Positions 8,902-17,242 of a DNA stretch of 36,699 nt are shown in pieces (the stretch's first letter is position 1; each line of letters opens with the position of its first letter). Source of the stretch: a bacterium (lineage in GTDB: Bacteria > Armatimonadota > Zipacnadia > Zipacnadales > Zipacnadaceae); assembly GCA_030615605.1 (NCBI GenBank), contig JAUWYY010000022.1, positions 1 to 36,699 on the forward strand, in the 5' to 3' direction. Made by a program: the position numbers and the translations under genes. The notes under the pieces are model-generated. The model was not told where the DNA came from. It did not search any database and saw only the letters and a list, made by a program, of their open reading frames with translations.

Positions 8902-9181
8902 ATTTATTCTCTCGCATAGTCTCTCAGGAAGCTGCTGCAAAGCAGCGCTTCACTCATACGCCGAGGCAGCGAGATGGCGAGTGGTTCCAGTTTCCTGTGT
9001 TTCCTGTCCTCGCCGCCGGCTTGCTGCCGGAAGTGTATGACTTGCTGGTCGCTGGCCTTACTGCCAATCTGGCTTTGCGAGATACCCTCCCTTCTTCGCC
9101 CGGTTTCGATGGGCAATGCAACCAGTTGCTGAAAGCGTCGGTTAGTGAGCAAATGAACACCCCTCACCACCGACTATGAGA

Positions 9182-9210
9182 AGTGTAGCAAAAATACCCC
9201 GAAAATGCAA
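9182..9210 (-). promoter_or_regulatory. Sigma-70-like promoter for the SLH porin
   Basis: On the minus strand TTGCAT (9210-9205), a 17-base spacer and TACACT (9187-9182) match a housekeeping promoter. It reads towards the SLH porin and would give a leader of about 275 bases. Confidence 0.6.
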
Positions 9211-9309
9211 GAGGAGACGGGTATGCAGTGGACATAGCCAACATATCCGCTGAACACGGCGCCTTGCGAGTTCGAAATGAGTCCACTATGGGGAGCCAGC
9301 AGAATTTCG

Positions 9310-9340
9310 AGCCCTCTTCGAGCAATCGAGGGGGGCTTTT
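9310..9340 (+). terminator. Intrinsic terminator, no gene upstream
   Basis: AGCCCTCTTCGA (9310-9321) pairs over 12 base pairs (two G-U) with TCGAGGGGGGCT (9326-9337) around a GCAA tetraloop, then a short T run. No coding gene is visible upstream on this strand, so it may end a small RNA or a lost gene. Confidence 0.55.
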
Positions 9341-10595
9341 GGGCTTCCCGTGGGATCTGACCCACTGCGTTACCTCGGGCTAATCATCGTCCGCAGGACG
9401 GAGGTGGTGATACCGGGGGAGCTCTTTGAGCAAGTATTGGCGCGAATCTGGGCCTTAGTGCCCGGCGGCAGGTGACCATGACCTAAAGCGGCGAAAATCG
9501 ATAGTTGTGCTTGTGCCTAGGCGGGACTGTCTCCCTATCGCCCCAGACCTGTCATACTTGTTCACTTCAGGGCAGAATCTTCGTCAAAAGTCTTCCAATG
9601 TCGGGTTGTGTTAGCCAAATGGTCCGCAGCTGCAGGAATTGGTGCAGGACACAGAGAATGTTAGACGCAGCAACAAAATATATGGGAAACCCCAGTAACC
9701 ATTGACTTCTACCCCTTCCGCTATAATCTATAACAGACTTTTGCAACAGTCTGCAAGGAGTCATTGGACCAAATTGTGCAGCGTGTCTGTGCAGTGTCGC
9801 CGGCCTGAGGTTGAGGGAGTGAGTGAATGCACAGGTCACCGTGGTCACCGCCGGGAGTACCTCTACTCGGGGAGGTGTGTCTCTGTGCTTTGGGCAACGC
9901 GGTCGCGTTATCGCACTCACTTGGATGTTCAGGGCAAGCCAGAACACATGGCCGACGTCTACACCGGGCTTGGAATGCCGTCGCGCTTACCGCCGCAGGC
10001 CCACCTGCACGGTTCCCAAACCCCTACTAAAGAATGCGACGCTTACCCGACTCCGGAAATCTTCGGTAGGAACAAGACTAATGCGGAGCTCCTGAAGTCT
10101 GAGAAGGATATTCGTGGTGAATGCTGAATCTTCAACCCCGATAGGCTCGTGAGGCGCGGCCCGCCGGCCCTTTGAGACATAGCGAGCGAAGGTGATACAG
10201 CGGAGCCACTAGGGGGGGAACCATGCCCGTCGAGAGCATAGGCCAGTGGTTGACGTGGCAAACCTCGTGAAAATTGATGTGGTCTCGGCGCGAGGACCAC
10301 CGGGAGTGGTGTATCGCTTGTCCGAAGGGCCTCGTGAACGACCAGTGTGGCGGAGCTCAGGAAGATGGGAGTTGCAAAGTTGGCCCTGCCATCCCCTGTG
10401 GTTGGGTGCAAACCTACGCGCGGCTAGAAAAACAGGCCGTAGGGAAGCCTATTGCTCCCGGACTGCTGCAGCATTTGCTGCATGGCCGAATGCAGTTGTA
10501 CGCGAGGAACTGTTCATTCAGATTCCGCACCGTATCTGGCCTTCGGCGAAATCAGTCGAGCCAGCGGTGCTGGCAAAACTGTATGGAGATTGCCA
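9341..10595. other. Long stretch without recognisable gene
   Basis: Several frames are open for 60-140 codons (for example 9702-10127 and 10246-10635), but they overlap each other, lack ribosome sites and resemble no family. A TTGACT/TATAAT pair at 9702-9727 has a poor 14-base spacer. A perfect TGCAGCA-TT-TGCTGCA hairpin lies near 10467-10484. This could be the leader of the pseudopilin gene or decayed sequence. Confidence 0.45.
9702..9727 (+). promoter_or_regulatory. Possible promoter (suboptimal spacing)
   Basis: TTGACT at 9702 and a perfect TATAAT at 9722 on the plus strand are separated by only 14 bases, shorter than the usual 16-18. It points towards the pseudopilin gene about 870 bases away. 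Confidence 0.3.
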
Positions 10596-11186
10596 ATGGA
10601 TGCCTTCCACGGTCGTTGTGGCTTCACTCTCGTAGAGCTGTTGGTTGTCATCGCCATCATTGCTATCTTAGCGGCGATGCTGTTCCCGGTCTTTGTTAGG
10701 GCACGGGCGAAGGCAGAACAAGTAAGCTGCCTCTCCAATGTCAGACAGCTCGGTATGGCCGTGCTGATGTACGCTCAGGACTATGATGGTAATCTGCCGA
10801 TAGCGGTAACGTGCCGACCAGATTGGAGCTATTGCTGGACCACCATGGAGCTGCTCGAACCATACGTGATGAACCGGGAGATCAGATTTTGTCCCAGTGA
10901 CAGAGATGGATCGGTAGACCTGTCTTCCTTCCCGGGGCTGGGCCGCTACAGCTACGGGTAGAACAAGGCAGTCTTTGCGTATATGGTTCCGGGAAGGCCC
11001 TGTGGCAGGGTCTTATCGCTCGCCGAGATACCGTACCCCTCGTACACCACAGCCTTCTGGGATGGGCACCAAGTGGGAATGGCGGTACTCACTGATCACA
11101 GGCATAACGATGGTGCTAACGTCTCATTCCTGGACGGCCACACCAAGTGGTATCATCGTAGTCAGCCACCTCCGGGTTGTGGCTGA
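10596..11186 (+). pseudogene. H-X9-DG type II pseudopilin with in-frame TAG
   Basis: The start at 10596 ([20 protein letters not shown]) follows a GGAG by 8 bases. The first residues give a textbook prepilin peptidase site: Gly, then FTLVELL and a long hydrophobic helix. The domain continues with [20 protein letters not shown], typical of the Planctomycetes/Armatimonadota pseudopilin family. A TAG at 10959-10961 interrupts YSYG*NKAV, where relatives often have Tyr or another residue, and the same frame runs on for 74 codons to TGA at 11184. That downstream part contains RHNDGANVSFLDGHTKW, the diagnostic H-X9-DG motif. The gene is therefore either a pseudogene, a read-through gene or a sequencing error; the stop cuts off the hallmark motif. 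Confidence 0.8.
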
Positions 11187-11274
11187 GATTACTACCATGT
11201 CATCCCCGGTAAGTAGCTAGCCGCGGATGGCACGCACATGGCAGGATGGGCAGAAGAGCGTCTAAGGACGGAGT

Positions 11275-12231
11275 ATGCGAATGCGGGAAGCACAAGAAAA
11301 CCTATCCAGGCCACAGATTGCACTCGGTGAGGTACTGGCATCGCTGTGGCGAGCGCTGGGCTCGCCGCGTACCAGCTTCTACCTCTTGGTCGTTGTTGCT
11401 GTCTGTAGCGTAATAGGAATTCTGATTCCCCAGGGGCAACTACCCGGATACTACGTCCGTAACTACGGGGAGCTGGGAGGCAACGTTATCCGTCACCTTG
11501 GCATTGACCGGTCTTACAGCTCGGCGTGGTATGTGGCCTGTTGGCACTATTGCCCCTGAATGTAGTAGGTCGTGTTCGGAAGATCTGGCAGTTGGCGTGT
11601 CACAACTTCACCGGTCCGAAGCTGAGTGTCTTGCAGCGACGCTGGCGGGCTGACAGTGGTGCTAGGTGGGAGGGAACTGTAGGCAACAATATTCAAGTCA
11701 CCCAGGCGGCACTCGCGGCTGACCTACACAAGCGTGGGTATAGGGTTGAGTCTGCCGAGGGTGGGGACAACTGTCGCTGGGTGATAGGACGAAAACGGCG
11801 TTACGCAGCCTTTGGTATCGTGGTTGTTTATCTTGCTGTGTTGGTCATTGCCATGGGGGTGATCATAAGAAGTATGGCCGGGGCTGGCCGTGAACAAGGC
11901 GATCCAAATAACTGAGGGGGAAACGTATAAAGACCCCGGTGGTGATTTTGACTTTGCCCTCACGCTCAACGACTTTTCCATTGAATACTACCCCGACGGC
12001 GGGCCAGTCCGCGCATACAAGAGTGACCTGTCTATTTGGGACGGAGGGCAGGAGGTCAAACGGGAGACTCTATTCGTCAACGAACCGTTGTCGTACGACC
12101 ACTTCAACATCTTCCAGTCTGAGTGGGGTCTGGCTGGCTTTACGCTGAAAATAACATTGAACAATGGCGGTGTGGAAACAGTCAAGTTCCCGTTACAGTC
12201 GGCAATGGAGCGCCAACAGCAAGGTATATGA
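11275..12231 (+). pseudogene. resB: ResB (Ccs1) cytochrome c biogenesis protein, frameshifted
   Basis: ResB works with CcsA in system II cytochrome c maturation, at the outer face of the cytoplasmic membrane. Three frames must be joined to read it. Frame 1 (11275 to about 11536) gives the first membrane helix and GQLPGYYVRNYGELGGN...LGIDRSYSSAWYV. A loss of one base moves it to frame 3 (to about 11880), with LLALLPLNVVGRVRKIW and a second helix VVVYLAVLVIAMGVII. It then returns to frame 1: IQITEGETYKDPGG, FSIEYYPDGGPVRAYKSDL, DHFNIFQSEWG, all characteristic ResB. A TGA at 12229 interrupts the frame once more, but the same frame continues into the next ORF with the last ResB strand and helix. 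The original was evidently one long ResB-CcsA fusion. Confidence 0.8.
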
Positions 12232-12285
12232 CAGTACTACATTTCATTAGAGAAGTCCGCGGCGTCTGTTGATGATAGGAAAAGG

Positions 12286-13701
12286 ATGATTATCGCCACT
12301 GCGTTTGTCCCCGAGGCCTGGAGACAAGACGGTGAGATAGTTGGATGGCAGTCTGAACTTGCGCGGGTCCCGGCAGCAAAGATTACCGTAGGCTCGACTT
12401 CCACAGCGGAGGGACTGGAGCTTACCGACCTGGGATGGGTCAAACACGGGCAGCCCGCTACTTACAATGGCACCACTATTGAACTGGCCGGTATGCAACA
12501 CTATAGTAGGATCGGATTACGACGTGATTATGGGTTGCCGTTGGCGTGGTTTGGTTTCATCACTCTGTTCGTGGGCTTGGTACTCACTCTCTACTTAGGG
12601 CCGCAGACGATAGTGGCTCGACTTGCACCCACCGACGAACAGGTCAGCATCGCCCTGGCAGCTTTCCGCACTTGCGTCGGCAGTGGACAGCGGATACAAC
12701 AGCAGCCTGCCGGATTGCAGCATATCATCAACTCCGTGAATACACAGCTTGCTGGCTCGGCCCCCGATTCTATCCGAGCAGCAATGTCTGTCGCTACTGG
12801 GCAGACAACCGAGGCTGCAGGGGGTGCCCGCAAGTTCGGGGCGAGCCATCTCCCCGACCTGGACGCTCTGGATGAGTTAACTTACCGAATTGTGGCCTTC
12901 GCCTTTTCGGTACTGACGTTGGTGATTATGAGTAGATCGGTCTGGGCTCAAGTGGCCTGGGGCCGTTGGTGGGGCTGGGATCCTAAGGAAACTGCGGCAT
13001 TGGTGACATGGCTCATCTATGCAGCCTATCTTCATCGGCGGCTTCACGGAAACTGGCGCGGAGGTCCGGCAGCGGCATTTGTCATATTGGGCTTCGCGAC
13101 CGTTCTCTTCTGCTTCGCGGGGCTCAACCTTGTACCCAGCTTGCACTCCCACGGTGGACAGGTGCTACGGGAGGGGGGACGCATAGTAGTCGGCGGCTTC
13201 GCGGGCATCCGCCCTGCCGAAATCTGGTTGACTCAGGGGTTTTTCTGGGCGTACGTGCTGGCAATGTTTAGCTATTTCGCCTTCGCCGTGACGCGCAACT
13301 CCATCATTGGCAAGATCGCTACTTCTCCGTCATGGATGGGGTTACTCGCGCTGACGACGGTGTTGAGCCTGCGGACCTATGAGGCCGCCCGCCTACCCTT
13401 TGCCAGTAGCTACGGTTTCGCGCTGTGTTTCATTTGGGGTGTGTCTGTTGGCCACCTGGTTGTTGAGTGGATAGTGAGAACCAAAGTGCTGGGCGCCTTC
13501 GTTCTTATTATCATATTAGTACTGACTACGTATGCGTACTTGGTGCTCCCCGCTAACGAGAGTACGCCGCTCATACCGGCTCTGCAAAACAGACTCTGGC
13601 TACACTTTCACGTGTCGTTGGCCATCATCGCCTACGGTGCATTGGCCCTGTCTTGCGCTACTGCAATCATGTACTTTGTGAAGCGCACACGAGCTGATTA
13701 G
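12286..13701 (+). CDS. ccsA: ResB C-terminus fused to circularly permuted CcsA
   Basis: Residues 1-110 are the end of ResB, with its last helix at about 85-105. The CcsA part follows in unusual order. Residues 190-290 match the C-terminal half of ordinary CcsA/ResC: LDELTYRIVAFAF, the haem-binding WWD-type box WGRWWGWDPKETAALVTWLI (225-244), His250 in AAYLH, and SLHSHGG (285-291). Residues 310-470 match the N-terminal half: helix WLTQGFFWAYVLAMFSYFAF, LRTYEAARLPFASSYGFAL (362-380), TPLIPALQNRLWLHFHVSLA (427-446) with His442, ending MYFVKR. In normal CcsA the second block precedes the first. All the usual haem-ligand histidines of CcsA are present, so function may survive permutation. The frame is open upstream to 12232, after the TGA that closes the ResB part; the ATG at 12286 is only a nominal start. 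Confidence 0.82.
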   Translation: MIIATAFVPEAWRQDGEIVGWQSELARVPAAKITVGSTSTAEGLELTDLGWVKHGQPATYNGTTIELAGMQHYSRIGLRRDYGLPLAWFGFITLFVGLVLTLYLGPQTIVARLAPTDEQVSIALAAFRTCVGSGQRIQQQPAGLQHIINSVNTQLAGSAPDSIRAAMSVATGQTTEAAGGARKFGASHLPDLDALDELTYRIVAFAFSVLTLVIMSRSVWAQVAWGRWWGWDPKETAALVTWLIYAAYLHRRLHGNWRGGPAAAFVILGFATVLFCFAGLNLVPSLHSHGGQVLREGGRIVVGGFAGIRPAEIWLTQGFFWAYVLAMFSYFAFAVTRNSIIGKIATSPSWMGLLALTTVLSLRTYEAARLPFASSYGFALCFIWGVSVGHLVVEWIVRTKVLGAFVLIIILVLTTYAYLVLPANESTPLIPALQNRLWLHFHVSLAIIAYGALALSCATAIMYFVKRTRAD

Positions 13702-14074
13702 TGCATTTGTAGAAACCGTTTAGGAAATCAGCCTTTGCGGCCTGGATAGGCTGGGGCCGCCTTGGGAAGTTGCAGGTCAGCAACCGGCTGGTGGGCCGGC
13801 TCTGCATCAGTCACCTCATCGTTGCTGTATGATAATTGACCAGGTATTGGGGACCGTCCTCGCACAACGGGTGGTTGACTTCGAACTCCCCCCTTGCTAC
13901 AATGCACTGGAGTCTGGCAATAATCTGACATAAGAGAAATGGACTGCGGAACTGAAAGCAGAACCATGATGCTGAGGCATAGGGAGGCTGTCGATGAATA
14001 CGGTGCCGGAACTTGAACAGCGGACCTCTCCGGGCGGCGGCTTTCGGTAATGTAAGTTCGAAAGGATACTTGTA
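13702..14074. other. Intergenic leader with promoter
   Basis: No convincing gene; the minus-strand frames here are unsupported. It holds a strong promoter at 13875-13903 and a leader of about 165 bases for the Rid-type gene. Confidence 0.6.
13875..13903 (+). promoter_or_regulatory. Sigma-70-like promoter for Rid/DUF6057 operon
   Basis: TTGACT (13875-13880), a 17-base spacer and TACAAT (13898-13903) form a near-consensus promoter about 170 bases before the start codon at 14075. Confidence 0.65.
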
Positions 14075-15262
14075 ATGAGCGGTAGCTTTGACGCCAACGG
14101 GCCATCCATCAAGCGCCACAAGGAGGGCCCGTTGGCCTGGGTGGAGGTTACTAGGCCTGGACTCCGGGAATTTTTCGCAGTATGTGTACCTCACGATACC
14201 ATTGGCACTCGCGATGCCTCAACGCAAGCTCGGGAAGTCTATTGCGCGCTGGCCTCCTGGCTACAGGAGCAGGCAGCTAGGGGTGTCCAAGAGCGCATAC
14301 TGGGAAGCTTGGTGCACCGGGAGATAATTCTTGGCGAGCGCCAAAGGCTGTTTGGCGCTGAGAACGATTCTCAGCCATGGGCGGCGAGCTTCGTTGAAGG
14401 CGCACCGTGCGGCCGAGAGGGCTTGGCGGGCATTCAGTTATATGCTGTGGCCGGGCCGGCATGCGCGCCGATATACTACGACCGGAGTCTATGCGGGGTC
14501 GCCTTCGAACACCAAGACGCCCGCCATGTCTATCTGACTGGGATATCCGGCGCTGAAAGTGGAGGAACCCGTCAGCAGCAGGCGCGGGCGATGTTTGCGC
14601 AGGCCGATGCAATACTGCAGGCTACTGGAGGCTCGTACGCTGACGTCGTACGGACATGCATATGCCTGACTGACATTCTTCAGTGGTACGATGAGTTCAA
14701 TCCAGTTCGTGGGGCCTTGTATTCGCAGTTTGCCGAGTCTCGCCAAACTGACTCGAGCTGGCCACCGGCGAGCACCGGAATCGAGGGGCGCGCCCCCGGC
14801 GGTGCTCACTGTCTCATGGATCTGTTTGCTATAGGTGGTCCAGGACGGAGAGACGTTAGCGTTCAGGCTCTGCGCAATCCGCGACAAAGTGAAGCCTATG
14901 GATACGGCTCGGCCTTTTCGCGCGGGATGGCTGTCACGTTTGATAATCTCGAGACCATGTACATCTCGGGGACAGCGGCAGTTGACGAAGAGGGACGGTC
15001 AGCTTGCGTCGGAGATCTTAGAGGTCAGGTGAACCATACGCTTGACAATATCGTTTCTCTGCTGAATACTCGACATATGACACTCGACGATTTCGTCTCG
15101 TCAACGATATTCATTAAACATGGCCATAATACCGAGACAGTGCGCGAACTTATTGAGGAGCGCAGCAAATCCCTCGCCAACGGTATCTATGTCGCTGCTG
15201 ATATATGCCGGCCTGAGCTGCTGTTCGAGGTTGATGGCACCGCTGTACGTATATCTGATTAG
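14075..15262 (+). CDS. Double Rid-fold (YjgF-like) protein, chorismatase-like
   Basis: Start ATG at 14075 follows AAAGGA by about 8 bases. The 395-residue protein has an N-terminal region without clear motif (1-130) and two YjgF/Rid-type domains. The first (about 145-255) contains VYLTGISGAESGG, an aromatic-rich DILQWYDEFNPVR, and PASTGIEGR (231-239). The second (about 275-395) contains MYISGTAAVDEEGR (295-308), QVNHTLDNIVSLL and the end ADICRPELLFEVDGTAV. The CRxELLxEV end resembles the C-terminal active-site strand of chorismatases such as FkbO and XanB2. Other two-domain Rid proteins share this architecture, so either an imine/enamine deaminase-like role or chorismate chemistry is possible. 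It is probably cotranscribed with the next two genes (spacing 21 and 9 bases). Confidence 0.65.
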   Translation: MSGSFDANGPSIKRHKEGPLAWVEVTRPGLREFFAVCVPHDTIGTRDASTQAREVYCALASWLQEQAARGVQERILGSLVHREIILGERQRLFGAENDSQPWAASFVEGAPCGREGLAGIQLYAVAGPACAPIYYDRSLCGVAFEHQDARHVYLTGISGAESGGTRQQQARAMFAQADAILQATGGSYADVVRTCICLTDILQWYDEFNPVRGALYSQFAESRQTDSSWPPASTGIEGRAPGGAHCLMDLFAIGGPGRRDVSVQALRNPRQSEAYGYGSAFSRGMAVTFDNLETMYISGTAAVDEEGRSACVGDLRGQVNHTLDNIVSLLNTRHMTLDDFVSSTIFIKHGHNTETVRELIEERSKSLANGIYVAADICRPELLFEVDGTAVRISD

Positions 15263-15283
15263 GCGAGTTACTGTGCTGCAAAT

Positions 15284-17233
15284 ATGACTTCATCTTTAGG
15301 AAACGGAAATGAGCGGGCGAAAGTTCAGAAACTATGGGCAACGGTTTGTTTTGTTGGGTTCTTCGTGTTGTTCTTTCTCTATGTTTGGCTGTGGGTTGAC
15401 CCCAGTCTTCTTTACCACGGTGTCGGGATGCTTATGGGCGATGAGCTGCTCACTGGACTTCAGTTTCCCTTCTTCTCCTGGAGTGCGCGCTTTTTCATGG
15501 GGTTTCTCGCCTCCCCTGGTGGGCCAATTGAGTACTTGTCAGCGCTTTTGTCCCAGTGCTACTACTACCCCTGGGCTGGCGCTCTAATCCTCACCGCCGT
15601 GGCTGCCCTCCTCGGCTTGGCTACGAACATTTTCATGATGGCTCTGGCCGGCGCCCGGGTTCCCCTATTGCCCTTTATTCCGGCGCTCTTCGCCCTCGTT
15701 CTATATAACCACTACCTCCACGAACTGGCTATATTCGTGGGACTACTGGTGGCGATGCTGGCCGTGTGTCTTTATGTAGGGACAGCCCACCACAGCAGGG
15801 CACTTCGGTTCACTGCTTTTTTGGCTTTGTCCGCTCCATTGTACTACCTCGCTGGCGGGGCGTATCTTCTTTATGCAGCGCTGTGCGGGGTTTACGAGCT
15901 GAGGAGCAAGCAAGGGCGTCTGCTGGGACTATGCTATCTCTTATTTGGCGGGCTCATCCCGTACGCTTTTGGCACATACGTTTTCCATCTCAATCTGGTT
16001 GATACTTACGCACGTCTTTTGCCCCTCCGCCCGATTACCGAGGTGGGCGACCCGATCGTTATCCTTGGCCTTTACTTGTTCTTGCTGCTGGCCGCCCTGG
16101 TGGGCGCGCTTTGGCGTCGAATGCCCTGGGCGCGCTTCCGAAACCTAAAGGCCAGACCGGGCGTCGAGTTAGCGATCCTGCTCATTGTCGCTGCTCTTGC
16201 TGTTCGGCTGTCTTTCGACAGCACCAATAGAACACTGCTCCGCATAAACCGGTTTGCCCGTCAGGAAATGTGGCCACAAGTTCTGGATGAGGCTCGCGGC
16301 CTTCGCTGCCAGCAGGTGCAGTACGCCGTTGCTCTGCACGCCGTCAACAGGGCTCTTTATGAAACCGGCCGGCTTCCATACGAGATGTTCTCGTACCCTC
16401 AAGATCGCCTAGGCTTTATGCTTGGCTGGGGCCGGCGCAGCAAGCGTGTGGATCGCACTATTAGGCGGGTAGAACCGCTGGAGGTGGCGAGGATCGAAAC
16501 CCTGGACTCATTTGCCAAGGAGAACTTATACTCGTTGCGCCCCTACTTGTTTTTCCAGTTGCGCGATTTGACTCTTCAACTCGGGCTTGTTAACAAGGCA
16601 GAACACGAAGCTCATGAGGCGCTAGAACTGCTCGGCGACTATCCACTAATTCTCAAACGGCTTGCCCTGATAAACATCGCTAAAGGACAGGCCGAAGCCG
16701 CCAAAGTCTTCCTGCGCGAACTGAGCAGCTACCCGTTCTACGGAGGCTGGGGCAAAGATGCTCTCCGCCGTCTGAAGGCCGACCCTCTCTGGTCTACAGA
16801 CTCGCAGATTGAGCACATCCGCTCTGTTATGGCCGTGAAAGACTTTCCCCAAGACCAGTCCTTGCCGAATGGGCTCGATGCGCTCCTGCGCAGGAACAAG
16901 CGCAATCGAATGGCCTTCGAATACAAAATGGCGTTTTATCTATTGAGCTGGCAGCTCGAGAAGTCTGTTCGCGAACTCGACCACCTGAATGATTTTGACT
17001 ATCCCAATATCCCCCGGCATTACCAGGAGGCGATCGTGCTCTACGAGGCCATTTCAAGGAGAGAAGTTGACCTCCACGGCCGGCAGATTGATCCTCAAAC
17101 AATTCAGACGTACCAGGAGTTCATGAGAGTATTCGCTTTGTTCTTCAATGCTGGTGATCGCGAGGGAGCTGAGGAGATACTTGGACAACACTATGGTGAT
17201 ACGTATTTCTTCTACTACTTCTTCGCCACATAG
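15284..17233 (+). CDS. DUF6057 membrane protein with TPR-like C-terminus
   Basis: A 649-residue protein. Residues 1-320 contain about nine to ten hydrophobic helices. The loop after helix one carries GDELLTGLQFPFFSW and PGGPIEYLSALLSQCYYYPW (78-97), a signature I associate with the DUF6057 family. Residues 330-649 are soluble and helical, with repeated patterns such as ENLYSLRPYLFFQLRDLTLQ, AEHEAHEALELLGDYP and AFEYKMAFYLLSWQLEKSV, consistent with tetratricopeptide-type repeats outside the membrane. The biochemical role is unknown. It sits between the double Rid gene and the CxxCH beta-propeller gene, with 9 bases before the latter, suggesting an envelope complex. No strong ribosome site precedes the ATG, which argues for translational coupling. 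Confidence 0.75.
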   Translation: MTSSLGNGNERAKVQKLWATVCFVGFFVLFFLYVWLWVDPSLLYHGVGMLMGDELLTGLQFPFFSWSARFFMGFLASPGGPIEYLSALLSQCYYYPWAGALILTAVAALLGLATNIFMMALAGARVPLLPFIPALFALVLYNHYLHELAIFVGLLVAMLAVCLYVGTAHHSRALRFTAFLALSAPLYYLAGGAYLLYAALCGVYELRSKQGRLLGLCYLLFGGLIPYAFGTYVFHLNLVDTYARLLPLRPITEVGDPIVILGLYLFLLLAALVGALWRRMPWARFRNLKARPGVELAILLIVAALAVRLSFDSTNRTLLRINRFARQEMWPQVLDEARGLRCQQVQYAVALHAVNRALYETGRLPYEMFSYPQDRLGFMLGWGRRSKRVDRTIRRVEPLEVARIETLDSFAKENLYSLRPYLFFQLRDLTLQLGLVNKAEHEAHEALELLGDYPLILKRLALINIAKGQAEAAKVFLRELSSYPFYGGWGKDALRRLKADPLWSTDSQIEHIRSVMAVKDFPQDQSLPNGLDALLRRNKRNRMAFEYKMAFYLLSWQLEKSVRELDHLNDFDYPNIPRHYQEAIVLYEAISRREVDLHGRQIDPQTIQTYQEFMRVFALFFNAGDREGAEEILGQHYGDTYFFYYFFAT

Positions 17234-17242
17234 GGCGGTGCC

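Noticed and set aside
9702-10127. 141-codon frame after a TATAAT sequence
   Set aside because: No ribosome site, odd composition, no recognisable motif, and competing frames overlap it.
10250-10320. Riboswitch-like GGCAAACC...GAAA sequence (cyclic-di-GMP type)
   Set aside because: The other conserved core segments and pairing of that class are not visible.
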